From: Georgenia sp.
Lineage (GTDB): Bacteria > Actinomycetota > Actinomycetes > Actinomycetales > Actinomycetaceae
NCBI GenBank assembly: GCA_027322565.1
Contig: DAHVRG010000095.1
Coordinates: forward strand, 1-6,681
Length of the DNA stretch: 6,681 nucleotides
Reading direction: 5' to 3'
Shown one piece after another: positions 1 to 6,378 of the stretch (its first letter is position 1; each line of letters begins with the position of its first letter). The position numbers were made by a program, and so were the translations under genes. The notes beneath the pieces were generated by a model, which saw nothing but the letters and a program-made list of their open reading frames with translations, searched no databases and was not told where the DNA came from.

Positions 1-201
1 CCGGTCGCCGGGGACGAGGACGAAGAGGTAGTCGTCCTCGGCACGCCGCACGACGAGCGTCTTGATGATCGCCGCGGGCGGGACCCCGCGTGCCGCGGCC
101 GCCTCCTCCAGGCTGCGCACCCGGCCGTGCCGGGTGACGACGTGCTCCAGCCCCGCGGCGGTCAGCGCCGCGAGGGCGGCCTCCTCCCCCGGGGCGCTCA
201 C
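1..201 (-). CDS. YbaK/EbsC-family aminoacyl-tRNA deacylase, N-terminal 67 residues (gene runs off the left edge)
   Basis: Proteins of this family hydrolyse wrongly charged tRNAs in trans in the cytoplasm, such as Cys-tRNA(Pro) or Ala-tRNA(Pro). The visible part has a short N-terminal helix region, then the segment GRVRSLEEAAAARGVPPAAI and, directly after it, IKTLVVR, followed by a hydrophobic strand YLFVLVPGD. This helix, then lysine-containing strand, then LFVLVPGD strand is typical of the YbaK fold. Lys47 in IIKTLV aligns with the essential lysine of YbaK (Lys46 in the Haemophilus influenzae protein). The GTG start at 201 overlaps the GH65 stop in a GTGA tetranucleotide and has a GGAG six bases upstream (208-211), so translation is probably coupled to the GH65 gene. 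The C-terminal half lies outside the window, so the subgroup (YbaK, ProX or another) and its tRNA specificity cannot be decided. The family call is fairly firm; the function in this cassette is inference. Confidence 0.8.
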   Translation of the reverse strand, partial: MSAPGEEAALAALTAAGLEHVVTRHGRVRSLEEAAAARGVPPAAIIKTLVVRRAEDDYLFVLVPGDR

Positions 202-2579
202 TCCGCGCTCCGCGCGAGCGCGAGGGGCATGCGGCCGGCCGGCCGCGGCGCGCGGCCGGGCGGCTGCGGCGGCTCGGGCAGGAGCGGCTCGGGCACCCGG
301 ACCGGCCGGGCCACCGGCTCCCCCATCCGGACGGTGACCTCCTCGTCGTAGACGAGCATGGGCATCTCCTCCCCGTCGCGCGCCATGAGGGTACACGTCA
401 CGGTCTCGTGGTCCGCCTCCACCTTGAGGGCCATGCCGCGCCAGAGCACGCGGAACGCGAGCCGGTCGATGCCCTCCGGGAGCGCCGGGGCGACGCACAG
501 CCGCTCCCCACCCTCCCGCAGGCCTCCCAGGCCGTCGACGAGAGCCGTCCAGGTACCCGCGAGCGACGCCATGTGCAGGCCCTGGCTGGTGTTGCCCTGG
601 AGGTCGCGCAGGTCGACGAGGGCCGCCTCATGGAGGTAGGCGTGGGCGAGCTCGAGGTGGCCGACCTCGGCACACATGACCGCCTGGGTGCAGGCCGACA
701 GCGAGGAGTCCCGCACGTTGCGCCGCTCGTAGTAGTCGAGGTTCCACGCCTTGTCCTTCGCCGTGAAGTCCTCGCCGCACCAGTGCATCGCGAGCACGAG
801 GTCGGCCTGCTTGACCACCTGCTTGCGGTACAGCTGGAAGTACGGGGCGTGGAGCATAAGCGGGTACTGGGTGTTCGCGTGGAAGTCCCACTCGCCGTAC
901 CGGGTGAAGCCGGTGCACTGGGGATGGACGCCGAGCTCCGCGTCGTACGGGATGTGGACGGCGTCGGCGGCGGCCCGCCACGCGGCCCGCTCCTCCTCGT
1001 CCACCCCGAACGCGGTGGCGAGGTCGGGGTGGCGGTCGCACGCCTCGTCGGCGGCGCGCAGGTTCCGGGCCGCCATGAGGTTGGTGAAGACGTTGCAGTC
1101 GACGACGGCGGTGTACTCGTCCGGCCCGGTGACCCCCTGGACGTGCCACACACCCTCGCGGTCGTGGTGTCCGAGCGAGACCCACAGCCGCGCGGTCTCG
1201 ACGAGCACCTCCACGCCGCACTCGCGCTCGAGGCTCTCGTCGCCCGTGCTCAGCCGGTAGTACTCGAAGGCGCGGGCGATGACGGCGTTGAGGTGGAAGG
1301 CCGCCGTGCTGGCCGGCCAGTACGCCGAGGTCTCCTCACCGCGGATCGTGCGCCAGGGGAAGGCGGCGCCCTCCAGCCCCAGGGCGGCCGCGCGCGCCTT
1401 GGCGAGCGGCAGCGTCGAGGCCCGCCATCGCAGCGAGTCGGCGGCGGCGTCCGGCTGGGTCATGATGAGGACGGGGAGCAGGAAGCCCTCGATGTCCCAG
1501 AAGGTGTGCCCGCTGTACCCGGTCCCGGTGAGGCCCTTGGCGCCGATGGCCCGCCGCTCGGCCCGTGCTCCGGCGGAGAGCACCTGGAACAGCCCGTAGC
1601 GCACCGCCTGCTGGAGGATCGGGTCGCCGTCGACCTCGACGTCGGCGGTGGCCCAGAAGTTGTCGAGGTACTCGCGCTGCTCGAGCAGGAGCGTGTCCCA
1701 GCCGGCGTACCGCGCGCTCGTCAGGGCGGCGGCCACCTGGTCGCGCAGCGCGTGCTGGCTGCGCGTGGCCGACCAGCCGTAGCCGATGTACTTGACCAGC
1801 CGGAGCGTCTCCCCCGGCCGGACGACGGTGACGATGGTGGTGCGTGCCCAGTCCTCCCGGGCCTCGTGCTCGACCTCGTACTGGCCGGCGCACTCGACGT
1901 CGTGATCCATCCCGGCTGCCATGGTGAGTTCGCTCGCGCGGGTCCGGTGGAGGAGGATCGCGCCGTCCTGCTCGACGTCCTGCCCGTCGGCGACGAGCGG
2001 GTCCTGCAGCGCCGCGGCCACGCGCGGGTCGGCGCTGTCGACCTCCGGCGGCTCCTCGTTCGTCACGAGCTGGGACTGGACGATGAGCCGGACCGGCCCG
2101 TCGACCGGCTCCACCTCGTACTCGATGGCGGCGACCGCACGGTGGACGAAGGAGACCAGGCGGGTGGAGCGGACGATGACGTGGCGGCCCGCCGGGGCGA
2201 CCCACTCGGTCTCCCGGCGCAGTGTCCCCTCGCGGAAGTCGAGCACGCGCTCGTGGGCGAGCACCTGCCCGTAGCGCATGTCGAAGGGCTCGTCGTCGAC
2301 GAGCAGCCGGATGAGCTTGCCGTTGGTGACGTTGACGATGGTCTGGCCGGACTCGGGGTACCCGTAGCCGCCCTCGGCGTACGGCAGCGGGTGGAGCTCG
2401 AAGTACCCGGAGAGGTAGGTGCCCTGCTGCGCCACGGGCTCACCCTCGTCGAGGTTCCCGCGCAGCCCGAGGTGGCCGTTGGACAGCGCGAACAGGGACT
2501 CCATCTGGGCGAGGTTCTCGAGGTCCAGGCCCTGCTCGCGGATGCACCACGGCTCGACGGGCAGGCTCGCTTCGGTCAC
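198..2579 (-). CDS. GH65 family alpha-glucoside phosphorylase (maltose/trehalose/kojibiose phosphorylase-like), 793 aa
   Basis: GH65 phosphorylases are cytoplasmic enzymes that split an alpha-linked glucose disaccharide with inorganic phosphate, inverting the anomeric carbon to give beta-glucose 1-phosphate. The length is normal for the family. The N-terminal beta-sandwich domain (about 1-270) includes [16 protein letters not shown] near 27-42. The (alpha/alpha)6 catalytic domain holds HTFWDIEGF (358-366), then GVTGPDEYT (482-490), whose Glu488 matches the general acid of Lactobacillus brevis maltose phosphorylase (Glu487), and KQAD (590-593). DSSLS (624-628) and [11 protein letters not shown] follow; His669 sits where the phosphorylases bind phosphate (His671 of L. 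brevis), which favours a phosphorylase over a hydrolase. A proline-rich tail follows residue 760. The frame is open far upstream through the HAD gene, but the GTG at 2579 has a strong GGAGGAG and a GTGA overlap with the HAD stop, and homology begins there. The closest known arrangement is Rv3400-Rv3401 of Mycobacterium tuberculosis. The exact disaccharide cannot be read from the sequence. Confidence 0.93.
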   Translation of the reverse strand: MTEASLPVEPWCIREQGLDLENLAQMESLFALSNGHLGLRGNLDEGEPVAQQGTYLSGYFELHPLPYAEGGYGYPESGQTIVNVTNGKLIRLLVDDEPFDMRYGQVLAHERVLDFREGTLRRETEWVAPAGRHVIVRSTRLVSFVHRAVAAIEYEVEPVDGPVRLIVQSQLVTNEEPPEVDSADPRVAAALQDPLVADGQDVEQDGAILLHRTRASELTMAAGMDHDVECAGQYEVEHEAREDWARTTIVTVVRPGETLRLVKYIGYGWSATRSQHALRDQVAAALTSARYAGWDTLLLEQREYLDNFWATADVEVDGDPILQQAVRYGLFQVLSAGARAERRAIGAKGLTGTGYSGHTFWDIEGFLLPVLIMTQPDAAADSLRWRASTLPLAKARAAALGLEGAAFPWRTIRGEETSAYWPASTAAFHLNAVIARAFEYYRLSTGDESLERECGVEVLVETARLWVSLGHHDREGVWHVQGVTGPDEYTAVVDCNVFTNLMAARNLRAADEACDRHPDLATAFGVDEEERAAWRAAADAVHIPYDAELGVHPQCTGFTRYGEWDFHANTQYPLMLHAPYFQLYRKQVVKQADLVLAMHWCGEDFTAKDKAWNLDYYERRNVRDSSLSACTQAVMCAEVGHLELAHAYLHEAALVDLRDLQGNTSQGLHMASLAGTWTALVDGLGGLREGGERLCVAPALPEGIDRLAFRVLWRGMALKVEADHETVTCTLMARDGEEMPMLVYDEEVTVRMGEPVARPVRVPEPLLPEPPQPPGRAPRPAGRMPLALARSAE

Positions 2580-3310
2580 AGCAGCTCCTCCAGGTCGGAC
2601 ACGACGACGTCGGCTCCACTCTCGCGCAGGGCGTCGGCCTGGCCGATGCGGTCGACCCCGACGACGTAGCCGAACTCTCCCGCGCGGCCCGCCAGCACCC
2701 CGGCGAGCGCATCCTCGAAGACGGCGGCCTCGGCCGGCCGCACGTCGAGGCGGCGCGCAGCCTCGAGGAAGGTGTCGGGGGCCGGTTTCCCGGGGAGGCC
2801 CAGCGCATGTGCGAGGGAGCCGTCGACGAGGACGTCGATCTGCGACTCGAGGCCCGTGACGTCCAGGACGAGCGCGGCGTTGGCGCTCGAGGAGACGACG
2901 GCGCAGGGCAGGCCGCGGGCGCGGGCGGCCTCGAGGTAGCGGGCCGAGCCGGGGTACACCTCGACGCCCTCGTGCCGCATGAGCTGGAGGACCCGCTCGT
3001 TCTTCCGGTTCCCCACACCGTTGAGGGTCATCCGTTCCGGACCGTCCGCCGGGGTGCCGCGGGGCAGGGTGATGTCGCGGCTGCCGAGGAAGTCGCGGAC
3101 GCCGTCGATGCGACGCTTGCCGTCGACGTAGGTGGCGTAGTCGGCGACCGGGTCGAACGGCACGAACGGCTCCCCTGTTCGCTCGGCGTGCTCGCGGAGG
3201 AAGTCGTCGAAGGTCTCCTTCCACGCCCGGGTGTGCAGCGCGGCGGTCTGGGTCAGCACACCATCGAGGTCGAACAGCAGCACACGCACACCGGTGGGCA
3301 GTCCGAGCAC
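2576..3310 (-). CDS. pgmB: Beta-phosphoglucomutase-like HAD-superfamily enzyme, 244 aa
   Basis: This protein probably interconverts beta-glucose 1-phosphate and glucose 6-phosphate in the cytoplasm, passing the product of the neighbouring GH65 phosphorylase into glycolysis. All four HAD motifs are visible. FDLDGVLT supplies the nucleophile Asp14 and the general acid/base Asp16. VVSSSAN (138-144) is motif II, Lys175 in [11 protein letters not shown] is motif III, and Glu199-Asp200 in VFEDALAGV is the metal-binding motif IV. The helical cap between motifs I and II carries [19 protein letters not shown] (57-74 and one further residue), the pattern seen in beta-phosphoglucomutases paired with GH65 enzymes. 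The cap is longer than in the Lactococcus enzyme and resembles the Rv3400 type. The start is GTG at 3310, with AAGGGAG six bases upstream (3317-3323). The stop overlaps the GH65 start in a GTGA tetranucleotide. Other HAD sugar phosphatases share the core motifs, but the cap and the partner gene make the mutase call strong. Confidence 0.93.
   Translation of the reverse strand: MLGLPTGVRVLLFDLDGVLTQTAALHTRAWKETFDDFLREHAERTGEPFVPFDPVADYATYVDGKRRIDGVRDFLGSRDITLPRGTPADGPERMTLNGVGNRKNERVLQLMRHEGVEVYPGSARYLEAARARGLPCAVVSSSANAALVLDVTGLESQIDVLVDGSLAHALGLPGKPAPDTFLEAARRLDVRPAEAAVFEDALAGVLAGRAGEFGYVVGVDRIGQADALRESGADVVVSDLEELL
2585..2591 (-). promoter_or_regulatory. Shine-Dalgarno site of the GH65 gene
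   Basis: A GGAGGAG heptamer lies five bases before the GTG at 2579, inside the last codons of the HAD gene. It decides the start, because the GH65 frame has no stop for about 640 further bases upstream and would otherwise appear to give a protein of about 1,000 residues. Confidence 0.85.
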
Positions 3311-3379
3311 GGCCTACTCCCTTCGTCTGGTCCCCGTCCTAGGGTTTCAGAGTTCCTGCCCGCTTTGCGACCTGCTCCG

Positions 3380-3397
3380 GGTGTCCCGCCACACACC
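3380..3397 (-). terminator. Weak hairpin in the P450-HAD gap, possible terminator
   Basis: The 101-base gap between the P450 stop and the HAD start contains GGTGT and ACACC arms (5 bp) around an 8-base loop, about 15 bases after the P450 stop. There is no T-rich run after it, so it is at best a weak or Rho-assisted stop site. I saw no convincing promoter for the HAD gene in the gap. A TTGACG box lies across the P450 stop but has no matching -10 at normal spacing. Whether HAD-GH65-deacylase is a separate operon or is read through from the P450 is therefore open. Confidence 0.2.
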
Positions 3398-3411
3398 TCG
3401 GCCGCCGTCCG

Positions 3412-4647
3412 TCAACGGAGACGCAGCGGGGCCGCGGTGAACCCCCCGACGGGCGGCAGCCCGCGCTTCCGCGGCCGCCCCGGGTCGGGCTCGACCGCCG
3501 TGGTCGCCGCGAGGACGGCGCGGGTGAGCAGGCGCAGCTCGAGCAGGGCGAGGGGACGTCCGGGGCAGACGTGCTTCCCGAAGCCCCACACGAGGTTGTA
3601 CGGGGCGTTGCCGACGGGGTCGAAGGCGTCCGGGTCGGGGAACATGGCCGGGTCCCGGTTCGCCGAGGTCCAGTTGAGGAACACCCGCTCACCGACGCCG
3701 ATCTCCCGGCCGCCGACCGTGACGGCCTCGGTGGTGACGCGGCGGTTGACGACGAACGGGTCGTCGATGCGCAGGATCTCGTCGAGGACGGCGTCCAGCT
3801 CCCGGTCCGACACCCCGGAGCGCACCCGCGCCTGCACGTCGGGGTGTTCGGCGAGGTAGGTGAGGACGATGCCGGCGCACAGCGCCAGCGACCCGAGGTC
3901 ACCGCCGGTCCAGTTCCGCAGGACGGAGACGATCTCCTCGTCGGTGAGCGGCCGGCCCTCCACCCGGTCGTGCACGAGCTCGGTGGTGACGTCGTCGGGG
4001 GCGTCGGTCCCGGCCCTGCGGCGGGCGTCGGTCAGCGACCGGATGATCCCGTCGAAGCGTCGCGCGACCTCCCCCGTCCGCACCGGGTCACGCGACCGGG
4101 TAGCGGCGTGGTTGTCGACCATCCACCGGAGCAGCTCGTCCTCGAGGTCGGCGGGCCAGCCCAGCCAGGCACACTGCGCACGCATCGCGAACCGGGACCC
4201 GAGGACGACGGCGTCGACCGGGCCGGGCACGGCCAGCTCGCCCGCGAGGTCGGTGGCCACCCGCCGCAGCGCAGGCTCGGCGGCGGCCATCCGCTCCGGG
4301 GTGAAGTACCGCTCGACGACGGCGCGGTAGGCGGTGTGCGTGGGGCCGTCCAGGCCGTTGGGCACCTGCAGGTAGCGGGAGACGGCGTTGGAGAACGTGC
4401 GGTCGTCGCGGGCTGCGCGGGTGACGTCGGCGTGGGAGAACAGCGTCCAGGCCCCGCTCGCGCCGAGCGCTACCGGGCAGTGGGCGCGCATGTCGTCGTA
4501 GGCGGCGAGCGGGTCCCGCCGGACCGACGGGCCCCGCGGGTTCCAGTCCGCGGGGCGGGACCCCTCCGCCGGCCGTGCCCCGAGCCGTTCCACGGCAGGG
4601 CCGGCGGCGTCGGGGGTGAGCTCGTCGGACGGCGTGTGGTCGGTCAT
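3412..4647 (-). CDS. Bacterial class I-type cytochrome P450, about 411 aa
   Basis: This is a soluble heme monooxygenase that would need electrons from a ferredoxin and its reductase, neither of which is encoded in the window. There is no signal peptide or membrane anchor. The C-helix region reads LDGPTHTAYR (His104, Arg108), like the DPPxHxxxR of bacterial P450s. The K-helix ExxR is EILR (Glu290-Arg293), followed by NRRVTT. The heme loop WGFGKHVCPG carries the proximal ligand Cys361, with Trp354 where Phe is usual. The I-helix reads NWTGGDLGS; Leu251 falls where most P450s have the oxygen-activating threonine (Asp250 is kept). The gene follows the permease by 45 bases, so substrate import and oxidation could be linked, but no substrate can be named. 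GTG at 4650 and ATG at 4647 are adjacent possible starts; I prefer the ATG because of the spacing to the upstream AGGA. Numbering here counts from that Met. Confidence 0.93.
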   Translation of the reverse strand: MTDHTPSDELTPDAAGPAVERLGARPAEGSRPADWNPRGPSVRRDPLAAYDDMRAHCPVALGASGAWTLFSHADVTRAARDDRTFSNAVSRYLQVPNGLDGPTHTAYRAVVERYFTPERMAAAEPALRRVATDLAGELAVPGPVDAVVLGSRFAMRAQCAWLGWPADLEDELLRWMVDNHAATRSRDPVRTGEVARRFDGIIRSLTDARRRAGTDAPDDVTTELVHDRVEGRPLTDEEIVSVLRNWTGGDLGSLALCAGIVLTYLAEHPDVQARVRSGVSDRELDAVLDEILRIDDPFVVNRRVTTEAVTVGGREIGVGERVFLNWTSANRDPAMFPDPDAFDPVGNAPYNLVWGFGKHVCPGRPLALLELRLLTRAVLAATTAVEPDPGRPRKRGLPPVGGFTAAPLRLR

Positions 4648-4654
4648 CACCCCA

Positions 4655-4658
4655 TCCT
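4655..4658 (-). promoter_or_regulatory. Weak Shine-Dalgarno AGGA of the P450 gene
   Basis: AGGA lies seven bases before the ATG at 4647 but only four before the GTG at 4650, which favours the ATG as the start. The site is weaker than those of the HAD, GH65 and permease genes. Confidence 0.5.
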
Positions 4659-4664
4659 GGCGCG

Positions 4665-4685
4665 CCCGCGCCCTCGGCGCGCGGG
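4665..4685 (-). other. GC-only stem-loop between permease and P450
   Basis: A perfect 7-bp inverted repeat, CCCGCGC/GCGCGGG, with a 7-base loop fills the middle of the short gap between the permease stop (4693) and the P450 start. There is no T-run after it and it ends six bases before the P450 ribosome site. It could attenuate transcription, stabilise the upstream mRNA end or lower P450 translation. In DNA of this composition such a stem could also arise by chance. Confidence 0.4.
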
Positions 4686-4692
4686 TGCGGAG

Positions 4693-6207
4693 TCAGTGCT
4701 CGTTGCCGGTGGTGACGATGACGTGGTTGCGCATGGCGAACCAGTGGAACAGGCCGCCGAGCACCGCCCCGATGAGCCAGGCGTAGCCGCCGAGGTCGGC
4801 GAGTGCCGGCACCCAGACCGCGGCGATCGAGAAGGTGGCGGCCAGTCCGCCGGCCCGCAGCGCGCGGGTGTTCCAACCCCGGTTGAACCAGTAGATGCCG
4901 TCCGGCGAGGTCGAGTACATGTGCTGCAGGTCGAGCCGGCGCTTGCGCAGGATGTAGTAGTCGGTGACGAGGATGCCGTAGAGCGGCGCGAGGATAGCCC
5001 CGAGCGTGTCGACGAACTTCGGCAGGCCCATCTCGCCGATGACGGCCACCCACAGCGCCCCGATGACGAACCCGATGAGCGCGGTGATGAGGCCTCCGGT
5101 GCGGAAGCTGATCCGGGATGGGACGAGGTTGGCCAGGTCATAGGCCGGTGGGATGAAGTTGGCGACGAGGTTGATCCCGACGGTGGCGAGGAAGAAGGTG
5201 ATCGCGGCGATGACGGTGAGCGCCGGGTTGCCGACCTGCCCGACGATGTCCGCCGGGTTGGTCAGCGGGTCGCCCTGCCCGTCCTGGTAGACGATGTAGG
5301 CACCGGCGGTGATGAACAGGGACAGGAAGGTGAAGAACGCCAGGCTCACCGGCAGGCCGTAGAAGTTCCCGCGCCGCATGTGCCGCAGCGACTTGGTGAA
5401 CCGGGCGAAGTCCCCGAAGTTCACGACCACGGCGGCGAAGTAGGCGATCATCGTGCCGGTCACGCCGAAGAAGGCGGCCACGGCCGCGCCACCGGTCTTC
5501 CCGCCCTCGAAGAGGGTGCCCACCCCGCTGAGCAGCTCACCTCCGGCCTGGGCCCAGATGGCGATGAGCAGGAGGACCATGACGACGTAGACGGCAGGCC
5601 CGGCGAAGTTGAGGAACCTGGCGATCCAGTCGATGCCGCGGACGAACAGCGCGACCTGGACGACGGCGACGATGACGTAGGACACCCAGTCCACGAGGTT
5701 CATCCCGAGGAACGTCCCGGTCGGCGCCGTCGTCACGACGGCGTTGATCGCCAGCGCCACCGCCGTCGAGGCGAAGTAAGTCTGGGCGCCGTACCAGAAC
5801 ATCCCGACGATCCCGCGGAGGATGGCCGGGAACCGGGCTCCGATGACGCCCATCTGGGTACGGGCCATGACGGCGTAGGGCACGCCGTAGTGGACGCTGG
5901 GGCGGCCGGAGAGGTTGACGAGGAACATGATGACGGCGCCGGCCAGCACGATTGCCGCGAAGACGTACCAGCCGCTGATGCCGGCGGTGATGAACAGGCT
6001 CGCCGCCAGGGTGTAGCCGGCGAGTGACTGGACGTCGTTGGTCCAGACGTTGAAGATCTCGAACGCTCCCCACCGCCGTTTCTGCGCCGGCACCGGGGCG
6101 AGGTCCTCGTTGTAGAGGGCGGGCTCCAGCAGGCGGATGGCGTAGGCGTCGTCGGAGAGGAGCTCGACGTTGCGCGTGCCGCGGGCCTGCACGTTGCTGC
6201 GATCCAT
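4693..6207 (-). CDS. NCS1-family (nucleobase:cation symporter-1) permease, 504 aa
   Basis: This is an inner-membrane transporter of the family that imports cytosine, uracil, allantoin, hydantoins or similar small nitrogen compounds. About twelve hydrophobic segments are visible, starting near 52, 81, 128, 171, 196, 240, 284, 328, 371, 397, 451 and 474. The cytoplasmic N-terminus carries NEDLAPVPAQKRRWGAFEIF, typical of the family. By spacing against Mhp1 of Microbacterium, Gln60 matches Gln42, Trp138 and Gln142 in FWYGAQ match Trp117 and Gln121, and Asn350 matches Asn318, all substrate-site residues. NFGDFARF (263-270) and PPAYDLANLVPSRISFRTGG (353-372) are further family signatures. The residues matching the sodium-binding Ser312 and Thr313 are Gly344 and Ile345, so the coupling ion may differ. 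The ATG at 6207 has GGAAGGA six bases upstream (6214-6220). The family is clear; the substrate is unknown, and no purine, pyrimidine or hydantoin catabolic gene is adjacent. Confidence 0.93.
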   Translation of the reverse strand: MDRSNVQARGTRNVELLSDDAYAIRLLEPALYNEDLAPVPAQKRRWGAFEIFNVWTNDVQSLAGYTLAASLFITAGISGWYVFAAIVLAGAVIMFLVNLSGRPSVHYGVPYAVMARTQMGVIGARFPAILRGIVGMFWYGAQTYFASTAVALAINAVVTTAPTGTFLGMNLVDWVSYVIVAVVQVALFVRGIDWIARFLNFAGPAVYVVMVLLLIAIWAQAGGELLSGVGTLFEGGKTGGAAVAAFFGVTGTMIAYFAAVVVNFGDFARFTKSLRHMRRGNFYGLPVSLAFFTFLSLFITAGAYIVYQDGQGDPLTNPADIVGQVGNPALTVIAAITFFLATVGINLVANFIPPAYDLANLVPSRISFRTGGLITALIGFVIGALWVAVIGEMGLPKFVDTLGAILAPLYGILVTDYYILRKRRLDLQHMYSTSPDGIYWFNRGWNTRALRAGGLAATFSIAAVWVPALADLGGYAWLIGAVLGGLFHWFAMRNHVIVTTGNEH

Positions 6208-6226
6208 CCCGGGTCCTTCCGGTCTG

Positions 6227-6260
6227 GTGGTACGCCACGTCGCCCGCGTGGCGAGGCCAC
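6227..6260. repeat. Paired GTGG/CCAC dyads upstream of the permease, candidate operator or leader hairpins
   Basis: On the plus strand GTGG-TACG-CCAC (6227-6238) is followed by GTGGCGAGGCCAC (6248-6260, a perfect 5-bp dyad around GAG). The two dyad centres are about 21.5 bases apart, or two helical turns. The inner arms also form a perfect 7-bp inverted repeat, CGCCACG/CGTGGCG, around a 7-base spacer (6233-6253). The cluster ends seven bases before the permease ribosome site. It could be a double operator for a dimeric regulator or, as RNA, mutually exclusive hairpins. No regulator gene is in view to support either reading. Confidence 0.45.
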
Positions 6261-6278
6261 ACTGTGAGGTTGGCGCCG

Positions 6279-6287
6279 AGAGTAGCA
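6279..6287 (-). promoter_or_regulatory. Candidate extended -10 promoter of the permease
   Basis: Read on the minus strand the site is TGCTACTCT, a TGn motif joined to a TAnnnT -10 box. The possible -35 at 17-base spacing (TTCCAT, 6302-6307) matches the consensus poorly. Transcription would start near 6272 and place the GTGG/CCAC dyads at the beginning of the leader. A small dyad, GTAG-N6-CTAC (6282-6295), overlaps the -10. Confidence 0.3.
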
Positions 6288-6291
6288 GCGA

Positions 6292-6378
6292 CTACCGCCA
6301 GATGGAATACCCAGTCCTCGATGCGGAATAAGAGGCGGGGTCTGCCCGGGAGGTCAGCGTGCTCGGGCGGTCGGTCAT
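6292..6378 (-). CDS. Possible 28-residue ORF coupled by ATGA to the upstream gene
   Basis: The ATG at 6378 overlaps the TGA of the upstream gene in an ATGA tetranucleotide and has a GGAGG ten bases before it (6389-6393). The product, beginning MTDRPSTLTSRADPASY and ending YSIWR, is polar and rich in Ser, Thr and Arg. It has no hydrophobic segment and matches no family I know. The DNA here is less GC-rich at third codon positions than the neighbouring genes, which argues against long-standing coding use. It may be a real small protein, the stub of a decayed gene, or chance. The candidate permease promoter lies just beyond its stop. Confidence 0.25.
   Translation of the reverse strand: MTDRPSTLTSRADPASYSASRTGYSIWR

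Noticed and set aside
408..2669. A 753-codon open frame on the plus strand, opposite the GH65 gene
   Set aside because: It lies antisense to a clear GH65 gene. Its translation is a Val/Gly/Asp/Arg-rich composition without domain motifs, as expected where the opposite strand of a very GC-rich gene lacks stops.
198..3224. GH65 as a fused protein of about 1,008 residues including the HAD region
   Set aside because: The extra 215 residues are the HAD gene read out of frame and are Arg/Pro-rich. The strong ribosome site at 2585-2591 and the GTGA overlap place the real start at 2579.
3406..3411. TTGACG-like -35 box at the P450 stop as a promoter for the HAD gene
   Set aside because: No TAnnnT box is found 16-19 bases downstream, so the match is too incomplete to call.
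3571..6027. An 818-codon open frame on the plus strand, across the permease and P450 genes
   Set aside because: It crosses two unrelated minus-strand genes. The product is low-complexity (many Asp, Gly, Val, His and Arg) with no recognisable fold, so it is a composition artefact.
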